Positions 1-10,836 of a DNA stretch of 64,000 bases are shown in pieces. Position 1 is the stretch's first letter. Each line of letters opens with the position of its first letter. The stretch comes from DATARH01 sp963746885 (lineage in GTDB: Bacteria > Pseudomonadota > Alphaproteobacteria > ATCC43930 > CGMCC-115725). The notes beneath the pieces are model-generated. The model saw only the letters and a program-made list of their open reading frames with translations. It was not told the DNA's origin and searched no databases. The DNA lies in contig CAVVDM010000009.1 of assembly GCA_963746885.1 (NCBI GenBank), forward strand, positions 167,410-231,409, written 5' to 3'. Made by a program: the position numbers and the translations under genes.

Positions 1-2579
1 GGCTGCTCGACCAGGCAGCCAGCGAGGAAGCCAGCTTCGCCAAATTGCGGGCGCTGGCGCCCGACGAATTCGCCGAGCACTGGCAGGCGGTTCTGGGCTT
101 TCTCGAAATTCTGCCGAACGCCTGGCCGCCGATCCTTGCGGCCGAGGGCGCGCTCGACCCAGCCGAGCGGCGCAACCGGCTGCTGCGGCGCCAGGCCGAG
201 TTGTGGCGGCAGAGCCCGCCGCAAGGCCCGATCGTCGCTGCCGGGCTGACCGGCGGCCTGCCTGCCCTGTCGCAGCTGCTGTCGGTCGTCGCCTGGCTCG
301 ACCATGGCGCGGTGATCCTGCCCGGGCTCGACCGCACCTGCGGCGGCGAGGAATGGGAGCTGATCGCCGACGAGCCGACTCACCCGCAGCATCTGATGGC
401 GCTGCTGCTGCGCGACCTCGAAATCACCCCCGAAGAGGTTCGCGACTGGCCGGCGAGCGCGCCGCCAGCGGCCGCTGGCGGGCGCCGGCGCCGACTGGTT
501 GCCGAGGCATTGCGCCCGGCAGCACTGACCGATTCCTGGCGCGACCTGCCACCGGAGGCGGCGGAGGCGCTCGCTGGGGTTTCCCGCTATGACTGCGCCA
601 GCCCGCAGGACGAGGCATCGACGATCGCGCTGTTGCTGCGCCAAACCCTCGAAACCCCGGGCATGACGGCAGCGCTGGTGACGCCCGACCGCGAGCTGGC
701 TCGCCGCGTCGCCGCGGAACTGCGGCGCTGGGACATCGCGATCGACGATTCGGCGGGGTTGCCGCTCGCCCGCACGCCGCCCGGCGCGTTCCTGCGGCTG
801 GTGCTCGAGCTTGCCGGCAGCGCGCTGGCGCCGGTGCCACTGCTCGCCGCGCTGAAGCACCCGCTCGCCGCCGGCGGCATCGCGCCGGAGGTGTTTCGCG
901 ATCAGGCGCGCCGGCTCGAAGCCGCGATCCGCGGGCCGCGCCCGGCGCCGGGCTTTGCCGGGCTGCGGGCGGCGCTCGACGGCAAGAGCGCGGCCCCGGT
1001 GCGCAGCTTCGTCGACCGTCTCGAAACCTGCCTCGGCCCGCTCGCCGAATGTCTGACGCGCGACAGCATGCCGCTCGCCGAGCTTGCCGCTGCGCACATC
1101 GCGGCGGCCGAGCGTCTCGCCGCGACCGACGACGAGAGCGGCGTCGCGCGGCTGTGGCGTGACGCGGCGGGCGAGGCGGCGGCCCGCTTCTGTCATGCGC
1201 TGCTTGGACGCGGCAGCGGATTTTCCGCCGCTGCCCGGCCGGCACTACCCGGCATTGTTCGAGGCGCTAGCCGCCGGCGTGGTGGTGCGCCCGCTCTATG
1301 GGCGGCACCCGCGGCTGGCGATCTGGGGCCTCGTCGAGGCGCGGCTGCAGCAGGCCGACCTGCTCATCCTCGGCGGCCTCAACGAGGGCACCTGGCCCGG
1401 ACCTGCCGCCTACGACCCGTGGATGTCGCGGCAGATGCGCCGGGAATTCGGCATCGCGCTGCCCGAGCGCGCGATCGGCATCGCCGCGCATGATTTTGCC
1501 CAGGCGCTCGGCGCGTCGGCGCGTCGCGCTGACCCGTGCGACGCGCCGCGAGGGGGTGCCGACCGTGCCGTCGCGCTGGCTGTTGCGGCTCGACACGGTG
1601 CTGCGCGCCGTCGGTCTGGACGGGGCGCTCGGGCCGGAGCCGGATGTTGCGGCTGCGGCGGCGTTGCGTGATATGCCCGAGAGGCATCGGCCGACCCCGC
1701 CCGTCGCGCCGCGCCCGCCGCTGGCGGCCCGGCCGCGGCTCTTGTCGGTGACCGCGATCGAGACCTGGATCCGCGACCCCTACGCGATCTACGCCCGATA
1801 CATTCTGCGGCTCAGGGCGCTCGACGAGCTCGACGCCGACCCCGGCCGGGCCGAGCTCGGCATCCGCGTGCATGCCGCGCTTGCGGCCTTTGTTCGGCGC
1901 TATCCGCGCAGCCTTGCCGCCCGACGCCGAGGCCGAGCTGGTCGCGATCGGCCGCGAGTGCTTTGGGCCGATCCTGTCGCGGCCGGGCGCCTGGGCCTTC
2001 TGGTGGCCGCGCTTCGAGCGGGTTGCGCGCTGGTTTGTTGCGGAGGAGCGGGTGCGCCGCGCCGGCATCGTCGAGAGCTTCAGCGAGCGCCAGGGGCGGC
2101 TGGTCATCCCGGCGCGGGGCGGCCCGTTCACGATCGTCGCGATCGCCGACCGCATCGATCTGCTGGCCGATGGCGACCTCGTGCTGATCGACTACAAGAC
2201 CGGCGGGGTGCCATCGAAGCGCGAGATCGAGGAGGCGGTCGCGGTGCAGCTGCCGCTCGAGGCGGCGATCGCCCGCGACGGCAGTTTCGAGGGGCTGAGC
2301 GGCCGGCCGGCGGCGCTCGAATATTGGCGGCTGCCGGGCGGCGAGCCGGCCGGAACGCGCTCCGCGCTCGCCGCGGACGACCCCGCGACGCTGATCGACA
2401 CGGTGCTGGCCAAGGTGCGCGCGCTGATCGACAGCTTCGACGACCCGGCCACGCCTTATCGCGTGGTGCCGGATCCCCGGTGGCGACCGCGCTTCTCCGA
2501 CTACGGCCATCTTGAACGTCTCGACGAGGCTGCGAGCGAGCCCGACATTGAACCCGGCGACTTTGGGGCCGAGCCGTGA
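1..2579 (+). CDS. addB: AddB, double-strand break repair nuclease subunit (5' partial, frameshifted)
   Basis: C-terminal part of the inactivated-helicase/nuclease subunit of the AddAB complex, which resects double-strand ends for RecA-dependent repair. The left edge cuts the gene, and it reads in from base 3. The reading frame moves three times (near 1200, 1530 and 1900), each time consistent with one surplus base, and the four pieces join into one AddB-like chain. The last piece carries the RecB-type nuclease motif GDLVLIDYKTG (about 2170-2205). It ends in a GTGA overlap with addA, as expected for a co-translated pair. The family call is firm. The breaks are probably consensus errors because the pieces are otherwise well conserved. 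Confidence 0.9.
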
Positions 2580-5500
2580 GCCGCGCCGCGGACGCCGAGG
2601 CCATCCAGCAGCTTGCGTTGCGCCCCGACGAATCGGTGTGGGTCGCCGCTTCGGCCGGCACCGGCAAGACCCGGGTGCTGACCGACCGGCTATTGGCGTT
2701 GATGCTCGACGGCACCGACCCGGCCCATATCCTCTGCCTGACCTTTACCCGCGCTGCCGCGGCGGAGATGGCCAACCGCATCAACCAGCGCCTCGCCGCC
2801 TGGACGACGCTGCCGCCGGGCGGGCTCGAAGCGGATCTCGTCAAGCTGACCGGCCGCTTTCCGCAGGATTGGGAGATCGCCCGCGCGCGCCAGCTGTTCG
2901 CCCGGGTGCTCGACGTGCCGGGCGGCGCCAAGATCGCGACGATCCACGCCTTCTGCCAATCGCTGCTGCGCCGCTTTCCGCTCGAGGCGGGGGTGCCGCC
3001 CGAATTCGCCGTGATGGACGAGCGCAGCGCCAAGGAGGCCCTCGCCGAGGCGGCCGAGGCGGTCATCAACGCGGCCCGTCAGGAACGTGACACGCCGGGC
3101 GGCCTCGCCGAGGCATTGGCGCTGGTCGCGCGCCATGCTCCGGAGGAGCGCTTCCTGGCGCTGATGGAGGCGATCGCCGCCGAGCGCGGCAAGCTGCGCC
3201 AGGCATTGGCCGGCGGCGAGACGGCGCTGCGGCGGCGGCTGTGCGCCTGCCTCGACGTGCCGCGCGACGCCACGACCGACAGCCTCGTCGCGGCGTTCTG
3301 CGCTCCCGGAGCCGGCGATGAGGCGGGTCTGCGCAAGGCTGCCGCGGCGCTAGCCGACGGGTCGTCTGCTGACCAGCAGCGCGGCGCGTGCATCGCTCGC
3401 TGGTGCGAGAGCCCCGGTCAGCGGGGCGACCTGCTCGACACCTACTGTGCTGTCTTCCTGACCGAGAAGGGCTTCCCGCGCCAAACGTTGATCACAAAAT
3501 CAGCGGCGGCAAAGGCCAGCCCCGTCGACCTGTGCGCAATTCTGGACGCGGAAGCCGAGCGCGTCCGGCGCTTTGTGGTGGCGCGTGCCGGCCTCGCGCT
3601 AGCCGAGGCGACGGTCGCGCTGGTGCGGCTCGGCGCGGCACTGTTGCGCGCCTACGAGCAGCGCAAGCGCCTGCACGGGCTGCTCGACTATGACGATCTG
3701 GTGTCGCAGGCGCTGGAGCTGTTGCGGCGGCCCGGCGTGGCGCCCTGGGTGTTGTTCAAGCTCGATGGCGGGCTCGACCACATCCTGATCGACGAGGCGC
3801 AGGATACAAACCCCGAGCAATGGGCGATCGTTGCCGCGCTGGCCGAGGAATTTTTTGTCGGCGAGAGTTCCGGCGAGCGCCGGCGCACGGTGTTTGCGGT
3901 CGGCGACGCCAAGCAGTCGATCTACAGTTTCCAGCGGGCGGACCCGGCGGCGTTTGTCGAGATGCGGCAGCACTTCCAGGCCCGGGTCAGCGCCGCGAAG
4001 CAGGCCTGGACCATCGTGCCGCTGGAGATTTCGTTTCGCGCTGCCGAGCCGTTATTGCAGGCGGTCGATGCGGTGTTCCGCCACGCCGACGCAGCCGACG
4101 GCGTCGCGCTCGACGGCAGCGCCATCCGCCACGTCGCGGCGCGCGCCGGCCAGGCCGGCCTCGTCGAGCTGTGGCCGCCGGTGCTGCCCGAGGCCGAGGA
4201 GGAGCCCGACCCGGCAAGCTGCGAGCCGCACACGAGGCTCGCCCGTGCCGTCGCCGCGACGATCGCGCAATGGCTGGCGACCGGCGAGCGGCTGGAGGCG
4301 CGCGGGCGGGCGTTGCGGCCGGGCGACGTGATGGTGCTGGTGCGGCGGCGCAATGCCTTTGTCGGCGACCTGCTGCGCGCCCTGAAGCGCGCGGATGTGC
4401 CGGTTGCCGGGGCGGATCGGCTGCTGCTGAGCCAGCAGCTCGCGGTGCAGGACCTCGTCGCGCTCGGCCGCTTTCTGTTGCTGCCGGAAGACGATTTGAC
4501 GTTGGCGACGGTGCTAAAGGGCCCGCTGTTCGGGTTTTCCGAGGACGAATTGTTTCTGCTCGCCTATGGCCGCGGCGAGGAGACGCTGTGGAGCCGGCTG
4601 CGCCGCCGCGCCGCCGAGGATCTCGCGGTGCACGCGGCCGCGGCGCGTCTGCGCGCCTTGCTGGCCCGCGCCGATTTCGTGCCGCCGTTCGAGCTCTATG
4701 CCGAGATCCTCGGCGCCGATGGCGGGCGCCAGGCGATGCTGGAGCGGCTCGGACCCGAGGCGGCCGACCCGATCGAGGAATTTCTCGCCCTCGCTCTCGC
4801 CTATGAGCGCGAGCATGTGCCCTCGCTGCAGGGCTTTCTGCGCTGGCTGGTCGCCGGTGACATCGAGGTCAAGCGCGATTTCGGCGAGCGCCAGCGCGAC
4901 GAAGTGCGCATCCTGACCGTGCACGGCGCCAAGGGGCTCGAGGCTCCGGTGGTGTTCCTGCCCGACACGATGCAATTGCCCGACCCGCGCACGCCCTTGC
5001 TGTGGAGCCGCACGTCGGGGCTGCCGTTGTGGCGCCCGCGCGGCAACCTGACCGCGCCGTTCTACCAGGCCGAGCGCGCGGTGTGGCGCCAGCGCCAGCT
5101 GCAGGAATATCGGCGCCTCCTCTACGTCGCGCTGACCCGGGCGCAGGACAGGCTCTATGTCTGCGGCTGGCAGACGAAAAAGCCGGTCACCGAAGCCCCG
5201 AGCTGGCACGCGCTATGCGCGGCTGGGTGGCGCGGCACTGCCGAGCCGGTGGCGTTCGACACGCGACCGCTGGTTGGGGAGCGCGACGGCTGGACGGGCG
5301 AGGCGCTGCGCCTCAGCGGGGCGCAGACCGCGCCGCCGTCCCGCGAGCGCGCCTCTGCCGCGGTGCACCCGCTCGGGACAGTGCCGGGCTGGGCATTGAC
5401 CCCGCCGCCGCCCGAGCCGAGCCCGCCCCGGCCCCTCGTACCGTCGCAGCCGAGCGGCCCGGAGCCGGCCACCCTGTCGCCGCTCGCCGCTGGCGGCCGC

Positions 5501-6022
5501 GACCGCTTCAAGCGCGGTCTGCTGGTGCATCGGCTGCTGCAGAGCCTGCCCGAATTGCCGGCATCCGAGCGCGCGGCGGCGGCACGGCGCTTTCTCGCCC
5601 TGCCGGTGCACGGGCTGGCTATCGACGAGCAGGCCGACCTCTGCGCCGAGACCCTGGCCGTCCTCGCCGATCTGCGCCTTGCCGCGCTGTGGGGACCCGA
5701 TTCGCGGGCCGAGGTGCCGGTGGTCGGGCTGATCGGCGACCATGCCGTGTCGGGCCAGATAGACCGGCTCGTCGTCACCGGGGAGCGCGTGCTGATCGTC
5801 GATTTCAAGACGGTTCGCCCCGCTCCCGCGAGCGAGGACGCAGTGCCAGCCCTCTATCTGCAGCAGCTGGCGACCTACCGCGCCGCGCTCGGCCGCATCT
5901 ATCCCGACCGGCCGATCGAGTGCGCGCTATTGTGGACCGACGGCCCGCGACTGATGCGGCTCAGCCCCGACCTGCTGGACCGGCATTTGCCGGGTCCGCT
6001 GCTGCGACAGCGGCAAGGCTGA
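2576..6022 (+). CDS. addA: AddA, double-strand break repair helicase-nuclease
   Basis: Intact 1148-residue UvrD-like superfamily 1 helicase with a C-terminal nuclease, the motor and nicking subunit of AddAB. Walker A ASAGTGKTR lies at about residues 25-33, the DEAQD Walker B motif near residue 404, the TVHGAKGLE motif near 780, and the RecB-family nuclease motif VLIVDFKT near 1073. The GTG start at 2576 overlaps the addB stop (GTGA), which implies translational coupling. Length matches alphaproteobacterial AddA. It converges with hemC, and the two stop codons are adjacent. Confidence 0.96.
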   Translation: MSRAADAEAIQQLALRPDESVWVAASAGTGKTRVLTDRLLALMLDGTDPAHILCLTFTRAAAAEMANRINQRLAAWTTLPPGGLEADLVKLTGRFPQDWEIARARQLFARVLDVPGGAKIATIHAFCQSLLRRFPLEAGVPPEFAVMDERSAKEALAEAAEAVINAARQERDTPGGLAEALALVARHAPEERFLALMEAIAAERGKLRQALAGGETALRRRLCACLDVPRDATTDSLVAAFCAPGAGDEAGLRKAAAALADGSSADQQRGACIARWCESPGQRGDLLDTYCAVFLTEKGFPRQTLITKSAAAKASPVDLCAILDAEAERVRRFVVARAGLALAEATVALVRLGAALLRAYEQRKRLHGLLDYDDLVSQALELLRRPGVAPWVLFKLDGGLDHILIDEAQDTNPEQWAIVAALAEEFFVGESSGERRRTVFAVGDAKQSIYSFQRADPAAFVEMRQHFQARVSAAKQAWTIVPLEISFRAAEPLLQAVDAVFRHADAADGVALDGSAIRHVAARAGQAGLVELWPPVLPEAEEEPDPASCEPHTRLARAVAATIAQWLATGERLEARGRALRPGDVMVLVRRRNAFVGDLLRALKRADVPVAGADRLLLSQQLAVQDLVALGRFLLLPEDDLTLATVLKGPLFGFSEDELFLLAYGRGEETLWSRLRRRAAEDLAVHAAAARLRALLARADFVPPFELYAEILGADGGRQAMLERLGPEAADPIEEFLALALAYEREHVPSLQGFLRWLVAGDIEVKRDFGERQRDEVRILTVHGAKGLEAPVVFLPDTMQLPDPRTPLLWSRTSGLPLWRPRGNLTAPFYQAERAVWRQRQLQEYRRLLYVALTRAQDRLYVCGWQTKKPVTEAPSWHALCAAGWRGTAEPVAFDTRPLVGERDGWTGEALRLSGAQTAPPSRERASAAVHPLGTVPGWALTPPPPEPSPPRPLVPSQPSGPEPATLSPLAAGGRDRFKRGLLVHRLLQSLPELPASERAAAARRFLALPVHGLAIDEQADLCAETLAVLADLRLAALWGPDSRAEVPVVGLIGDHAVSGQIDRLVVTGERVLIVDFKTVRPAPASEDAVPALYLQQLATYRAALGRIYPDRPIECALLWTDGPRLMRLSPDLLDRHLPGPLLRQRQG

Positions 6023-6982
6023 TCAGCCGAAGCCGAATTCCGGCCCGGCATCGCGGCGCAATCGCTCGCCGAGCTCGGTGCCGAGCGCCGCCGCGTCGCC
6101 GACCAGGCCCGATATCTGCCCGCGCCGCTCGCCCGCGCCGTCCGGCGTGAGCAGCAACGCGGCGAGGCTGAGGCGATCCGCGTCGATCGTCGCGAGCCCG
6201 CCGATCGGGGTGCGGCATGACCCGTCGAGCGCCGCCAGCATGGCCCGCTCGGCTGCGACGCAGGCCGCGCTTGCCGCATCGTGCAATGGCGCGAGGAGCT
6301 GCGACAACCCCGCATCCGCCGCCCGGCATTCGATCGCAAGCGCACCCTGGCCGACCGCCGGCAGCATCAGTTCGGGCGACAGGATCTCGCTGATCAGCCC
6401 GGCTTCGCCCAATCGTTCGAGGCCACTGAGCGCCACCACCAGCGCGTCGAACTCGCCGGACGCGAGCTTGGCGAGGCGCGTTCCGACATTGCCGCGCACT
6501 GGCTCCACCGCGAGGTCGGCGCGGTGCCGCAGCAGCTGGGCGCGCCGCCGCAGCGAGGCGGTGCCGATCCGCGCGCCGTGCGGCAAGTCGGCAAGGCCCA
6601 AACCGTCGTGCGACACCAGCGCATCGCGCGGATCGTCGCGCGCCAGGACGCAGCCGATCGCGAGGCCTTCCGGCAGCACCGTCTCCATGTCCTTCAGTGA
6701 ATGCACCGCGAGATCGATGCGGCGGTCGAGCAGCGCTTCCTCGATCTCCTTGGTGAACAGGCCCTTGCCACCGATCTCGGCGAGCAGGCGGGTCAAGACG
6801 CGGTCGCCGGTGGTGTGGATCGGCACAATCTCGACGGCGCCCTCGGCGGCCAGATCGGGATGCGCAGCGCGCAGCCGGTCGCGGACCAGCCCGGCCTGGT
6901 ACAGCGCCATCGGGCTGCCTCTGGTGCCTATGCGAACAGACCGGGCCGGCACGGATGCTCCTGCGGATATGGACGCTGTCAT
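6023..6982 (-). CDS. hemC: Hydroxymethylbilane synthase (porphobilinogen deaminase)
   Basis: Polymerises four porphobilinogens into hydroxymethylbilane in tetrapyrrole synthesis, in the cytoplasm. The protein has about 319 residues from the ATG at 6982; an in-frame upstream start at 7009 is possible but would add a non-conserved tail. Visible family motifs are RIGTRGSPMAL near the N-terminus, GGKGLFTKEIEEAL, AVHSLKDM, GTASLRRRAQ and GSCRTPIGG, whose Cys (about residue 256) anchors the dipyrromethane cofactor. Downstream of and co-directional with the anion permease (52 bp gap). The ALA synthase of the same pathway lies at 42718, so the two genes are unlinked here. Confidence 0.95.
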   Translation of the reverse strand: MTASISAGASVPARSVRIGTRGSPMALYQAGLVRDRLRAAHPDLAAEGAVEIVPIHTTGDRVLTRLLAEIGGKGLFTKEIEEALLDRRIDLAVHSLKDMETVLPEGLAIGCVLARDDPRDALVSHDGLGLADLPHGARIGTASLRRRAQLLRHRADLAVEPVRGNVGTRLAKLASGEFDALVVALSGLERLGEAGLISEILSPELMLPAVGQGALAIECRAADAGLSQLLAPLHDAASAACVAAERAMLAALDGSCRTPIGGLATIDADRLSLAALLLTPDGAGERRGQISGLVGDAAALGTELGERLRRDAGPEFGFG

Positions 6983-7034
6983 AAACACCGATTCCGGACG
7001 CGTCCGCAAATGTTGCGGGCCTGCGGCGCGCCGG

Positions 7035-8324
7035 CTACGGCGGCGAGATCGTCATCGGCGGCGGCGTCAACGGCAACACGTGCAGCAGCGCCAGCCAAAA
7101 AATCGCAAAGCCGACGGAAAGAACGACGATCGGGACCCCGGCGCGGGCATATTCGCGAAAGCTGAGTCGCGCGCCCATCCGCTCGGCCCGCTCGGCGATC
7201 AGCAGATTGGTCAGGCTGCCGGTCAACAGCAGGCTGCCGGCAAGCGTCGACAGCAGCCCCAGGGCGTAGAACACCCCGGCGGGCGGGTTCGGCCAGATCT
7301 GCAGTAGCAAAATCGCCGAGGAGACGCTGCCGATCGCGTTGCTGGTCACCGCGGCGAACGGAAACAGCACCATCAAGTTGTTCGGCAATAGCCCGTGGCC
7401 GTCGAGGAACGACAATAGCTGGGCGGCGACCCCGGTGTCGTTGAGCTGGCCGGTAATGGCGAACAGGCAGGACACGAACAGCAGGAGCGGCCAATCGACC
7501 GTCGCAATCATCGTGCGGCTGGTGATCTTGCGATTGGCGAGCAGCAGGGCCGCGATGATCAGCGCGCCGATCTCGCGCGGCAGCGGCGTCGCGAACAGGA
7601 TCAGCAGCGCCAGCACGGCGACTCCGCCCTTGATCGTCTGGTTGCGGTCGAGGGGATGCGTCGTGACGGCCGGTATCGCCGCCGCGTCGGCCGGCGGCTC
7701 GGCTTGCAGCCGGCGGCGCCACTGCAGCCACACCACCGTGAAGACGATGCCCAGCGCGACCAGCGCCGGGACGCCGCAGATCAGCAGAAACCTCCAGAAA
7801 TCGAGCCGGCCGATCGCGCCCAGGAGGATGTTCTGCGGGTTGCCGATCAGCGTCGCCGACGAGCCGGCATTGGCCGAGGCCGCGAGCGCGATCGCAAACG
7901 GGCGCGGGTCGAGGCCGCGGCGCTGCGCGGTGGCGATCAGCACCGGCGCGATCGTGATGATCAGGATGTCGTTGGCGAGCACTGCCGACAGGCCGCCGCC
8001 GATCGCCACGGTCAGTGCCAGCAATGCCGCCGTGCCGCCGCGCCGCTCGGCGCCCTTCCGTTCGACCATCGTGCGGGCGCACAAATCGATAAACCCCAAT
8101 TCGGCGAACTGCGCCGAGATGATCATCATCGCGAACAGCAGCGCCAGGGTCGGCATGTCGACGGCGCTGCCGAAATCGTCGAGCGTCATCTGGCCGGTCG
8201 CCAGCAGCGTGATCACCGCGAGCAGCGCAATGCCGGTGCGGTCGACCTGCAGCCAGGCGATCCGCCCGGCGGCCATGCCGATATAGGTCAGCACCAGGAT
8301 CAGGAGGACGAAGGCGACGTGCAT
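7035..8324 (-). CDS. ArsB/NhaD/SLC13-superfamily anion permease
   Basis: Polytopic inner-membrane protein of about 429 residues with roughly eleven hydrophobic segments. It belongs to the ion transporter superfamily that holds ArsB, NhaD and SLC13 carriers. The stretch ASANAGSSATLIGNPQN is the diagnostic re-entrant segment of that family. A second pseudo-symmetric half follows after a charged loop near the middle. Substrate cannot be told from the sequence: arsenite, sodium/proton or di/tricarboxylate are all possible, and no ars or cit genes lie nearby. It is divergent from the UvrD-like helicase, with 203 bp between. The ATG at 8324 is preferred over an in-frame start two codons upstream. 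Confidence 0.8.
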   Translation of the reverse strand: MHVAFVLLILVLTYIGMAAGRIAWLQVDRTGIALLAVITLLATGQMTLDDFGSAVDMPTLALLFAMMIISAQFAELGFIDLCARTMVERKGAERRGGTAALLALTVAIGGGLSAVLANDILIITIAPVLIATAQRRGLDPRPFAIALAASANAGSSATLIGNPQNILLGAIGRLDFWRFLLICGVPALVALGIVFTVVWLQWRRRLQAEPPADAAAIPAVTTHPLDRNQTIKGGVAVLALLILFATPLPREIGALIIAALLLANRKITSRTMIATVDWPLLLFVSCLFAITGQLNDTGVAAQLLSFLDGHGLLPNNLMVLFPFAAVTSNAIGSVSSAILLLQIWPNPPAGVFYALGLLSTLAGSLLLTGSLTNLLIAERAERMGARLSFREYARAGVPIVVLSVGFAIFWLALLHVLPLTPPPMTISPP

Positions 8325-8527
8325 GCGCAAATAATTGCAAAGTTGACGCTATCATAGGGCGAGCACGGTGCCGCAGGGCAGGCCTCGTCCGACTTGCCAC
8401 GGTTTTGCGCCCCGGCGTGGCGCCCGTGCCACGCCGGGGCGGTCGGGGGCGACCGTTCCGCAGGCGGGCGATCGGCAGGGCTGCTTCTGGTGCCCCGACG
8501 GCGATCAGTTGCTATATGATGTGCGGC

Positions 8528-10825
8528 ATGACCGATCTCCTCGCCGAACGCTCTCTCCCCCCCGAGCCGCCGATGCCGCTCCACGCCGGCCTCAACGAGG
8601 CGCAATGCCGCGCCGTCGAGGCGGTCGACGGCGCCGTGCTGGTGCTGGCCGGCGCCGGCACCGGCAAGACGCGGGTATTGACGACGCGGCTGGCGCATAT
8701 CCTGGCGAGCGGGCGCGCCTATCCCGGCGAAATCCTGGCCGTCACCTTCACCAACAAGGCGGCGCGCGAGATGAAGGAGCGCCTCGAGGCGATGGTCGGA
8801 CGCGCTGCCGACGGGGTGTGGCTCGGCACGTTTCACGCGATCGCCGCCCGCATCCTGCGGCGCCATGCCGAGGCGGTCGGCCTCACGGCGAATTTCACGA
8901 TCCTCGACAGCGACGATCAGCTGCGCCTGCTGAAGCAGATCATCGCCGCCGCCAATCTCGACGAGCGGCGCTGGCCGGCGCGCCTGCTGCTCGGCATCAT
9001 CGAGCGCTGGAAGGACCGCGGCCTCACCCCCGACAAGGTGCCGGCGGAGGATGCCGCCGACTATCGCCGACGGCCGCGCGGTGGCGCTGTACCGCGCCTA
9101 TCAGGAACGCCTCGCAACCGTGAACGCGGTCGATTTCGGCGACCTTCTGCTGCACAATTTGACGCTGTTCAGCGCCAACCCCGAGATCCTCGCGACCTAT
9201 CAGCGGCGCTTTCGCTATCTGCTGGTCGACGAGTACCAGGACACCAATGTCGCGCAATATCTGTGGCTGCGGCTGCTGGCGCAGCATCACAGCAATTTGT
9301 GCTGCGTCGGCGACGACGACCAGTCGATCTACAGCTGGCGCGGCGCCGAGATCGGCAACATCCTGAGGTTCGAGAGCGATTTCCCGGGCGCGCTGATCGT
9401 GCGGCTGGAGGAGAATTACCGCTCGACGCCGGAGATCCTCGCTGCCGCGGCCGGGGTCATCGCGCACAATCGCGGCCGCCTCGGCAAGACGCTCTGGACC
9501 CGCGCCGGAGAGGGCGACAAGGTCCTGGTGCGCGGGGTGTGGGACGCCGAGCAGGAGGCGCGCTGGGTCGGCGATGAAATCGAGGCATTGCACCGCAAGC
9601 AGCACGCGCTGAAGGAGATCGCGATCCTGGTGCGCGCCGGCTTTCAGACCCGCGAATTCGAGGAGCGCTTCATCGCATTGGCGCTGCCGTATCGCGTGAT
9701 CGGCGGCCCGCGCTTCTACGAGCGCCAGGAGATCCGCGACGCGCTCGCCTATCTGCGGCTGGTGCGCCAGCCGGTCGGACGACCTCGCCTTCGAGCGCAT
9801 CGTCAACATGCCGCGCCGCGGCATCGGCACCGCGACATTGCAGTTGCTGCATCGCGGCGGCCCGCGCCAAGTCGCGTGCCGCTGGTCGAGGCGGCGCGGC
9901 GGCCTCATTGCCGGCGACGCGCTCGGGCGGGCCGGCGCGCAACGCGCTGGCCGCCTTCATCGCCGCGTTCGACCGCTGGCGCGGCGAGGCCGAGCGCCAG
10001 TCGCACACCGACCTCGTGCAGATCGTGCTCGACGAAAGCGGCTATACCGGCATGTGGCAGGCGGACAAGTCGCCCGATGCGCCGGGAAGGCTGGAAAACC
10101 TCAAGGAACTGGTCGTCGCGATGGCCGAGTTCGATAACCTCGCCGGGTTTCTCGAACATGTCAGCCTGGTGATGGACAACGCCGTCGACAGCGCCGGCGA
10201 CATGGTCAATCTGATGACGCTGCACAGTGCCAAGGGGCTCGAATTCGACACGGTGTTTCTGCCGGGCTGGGAGGAGGGGCTGTTCCCCAGCCAGCGCTCG
10301 GTCGAGGAGCACGGGCTGAAGGGTCTCGAGGAAGAGCGTCGCCTCGCCTATGTCGGGCTGACCCGGGCGCGGCGCCGCGCCTTCGTGTCGTTTGCCGCCA
10401 ACCGCCGCATCCACGGCCAATGGCAGAGCGCGGCGCGCTCGCGCTTTATCGACGAGTTGCCGGCGGCGCAGATCGACATGGTGACCGAGACCGGGCTCGG
10501 CGCGGCGCCGTCCTGGGCCGGCGTCGGCGCGGCGCGCCAGCGGCTCGGGCAGCTGGGCCGGTTCGTCGCCCGGCTGGGGAACGGCCTGGGAGCAGGCGCG
10601 CGACGCCCGTAATCAGCCGCCGCCCGCCGCTGATCGAGAGCACGCCGACTGCCGCGGCGCGGCCAGGAGATCCGCCGGGTCGGCGGCTTCGCCATCGGCG
10701 ACCGGGTGTTCCACCAGAAATTCGGCTACGGCACGGTGCGCGCGGTCGAGGACAACAAGCTGGCGATCGATTTCGAGCACGCCGGCGACAAGAAGGTCAT
10801 GGACGCCTTTGTCGAGCGCGCGTGA
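8528..10825 (+). CDS. UvrD/PcrA-type ATP-dependent DNA helicase (frameshifted)
   Basis: Superfamily 1 3'-5' helicase of about 750 residues acting in nucleotide excision or mismatch repair and in clearing replication blocks. Walker A AGAGTGKTRVL is near residue 40. After the first break come VDEYQDTN, GDDDQSIYSWRGA, ENYRSTPEIL and then TLHSAKGLEFD and YVGLTRARRR. The C-terminal piece FGYGTVRAVEDNKL is the PcrA/UvrD tail domain. The frame shifts near 9060, 9775, 9850 and 10580-10660, mostly by one surplus base, so the chain is spread over three frames. The ATG at 8528 gives the usual N-terminus; two further ATGs lie just upstream in frame. prmA starts 11 bp after the stop. Confidence 0.88.
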
Positions 10826-10836
10826 CGTCACGGTGG

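Noticed and set aside
424..1245. Long minus-strand ORF inside addB, and similar Arg/Ala/Pro-rich ORFs throughout
   Set aside because: They are opposite-strand or shifted-frame shadows in GC-rich DNA without family features.
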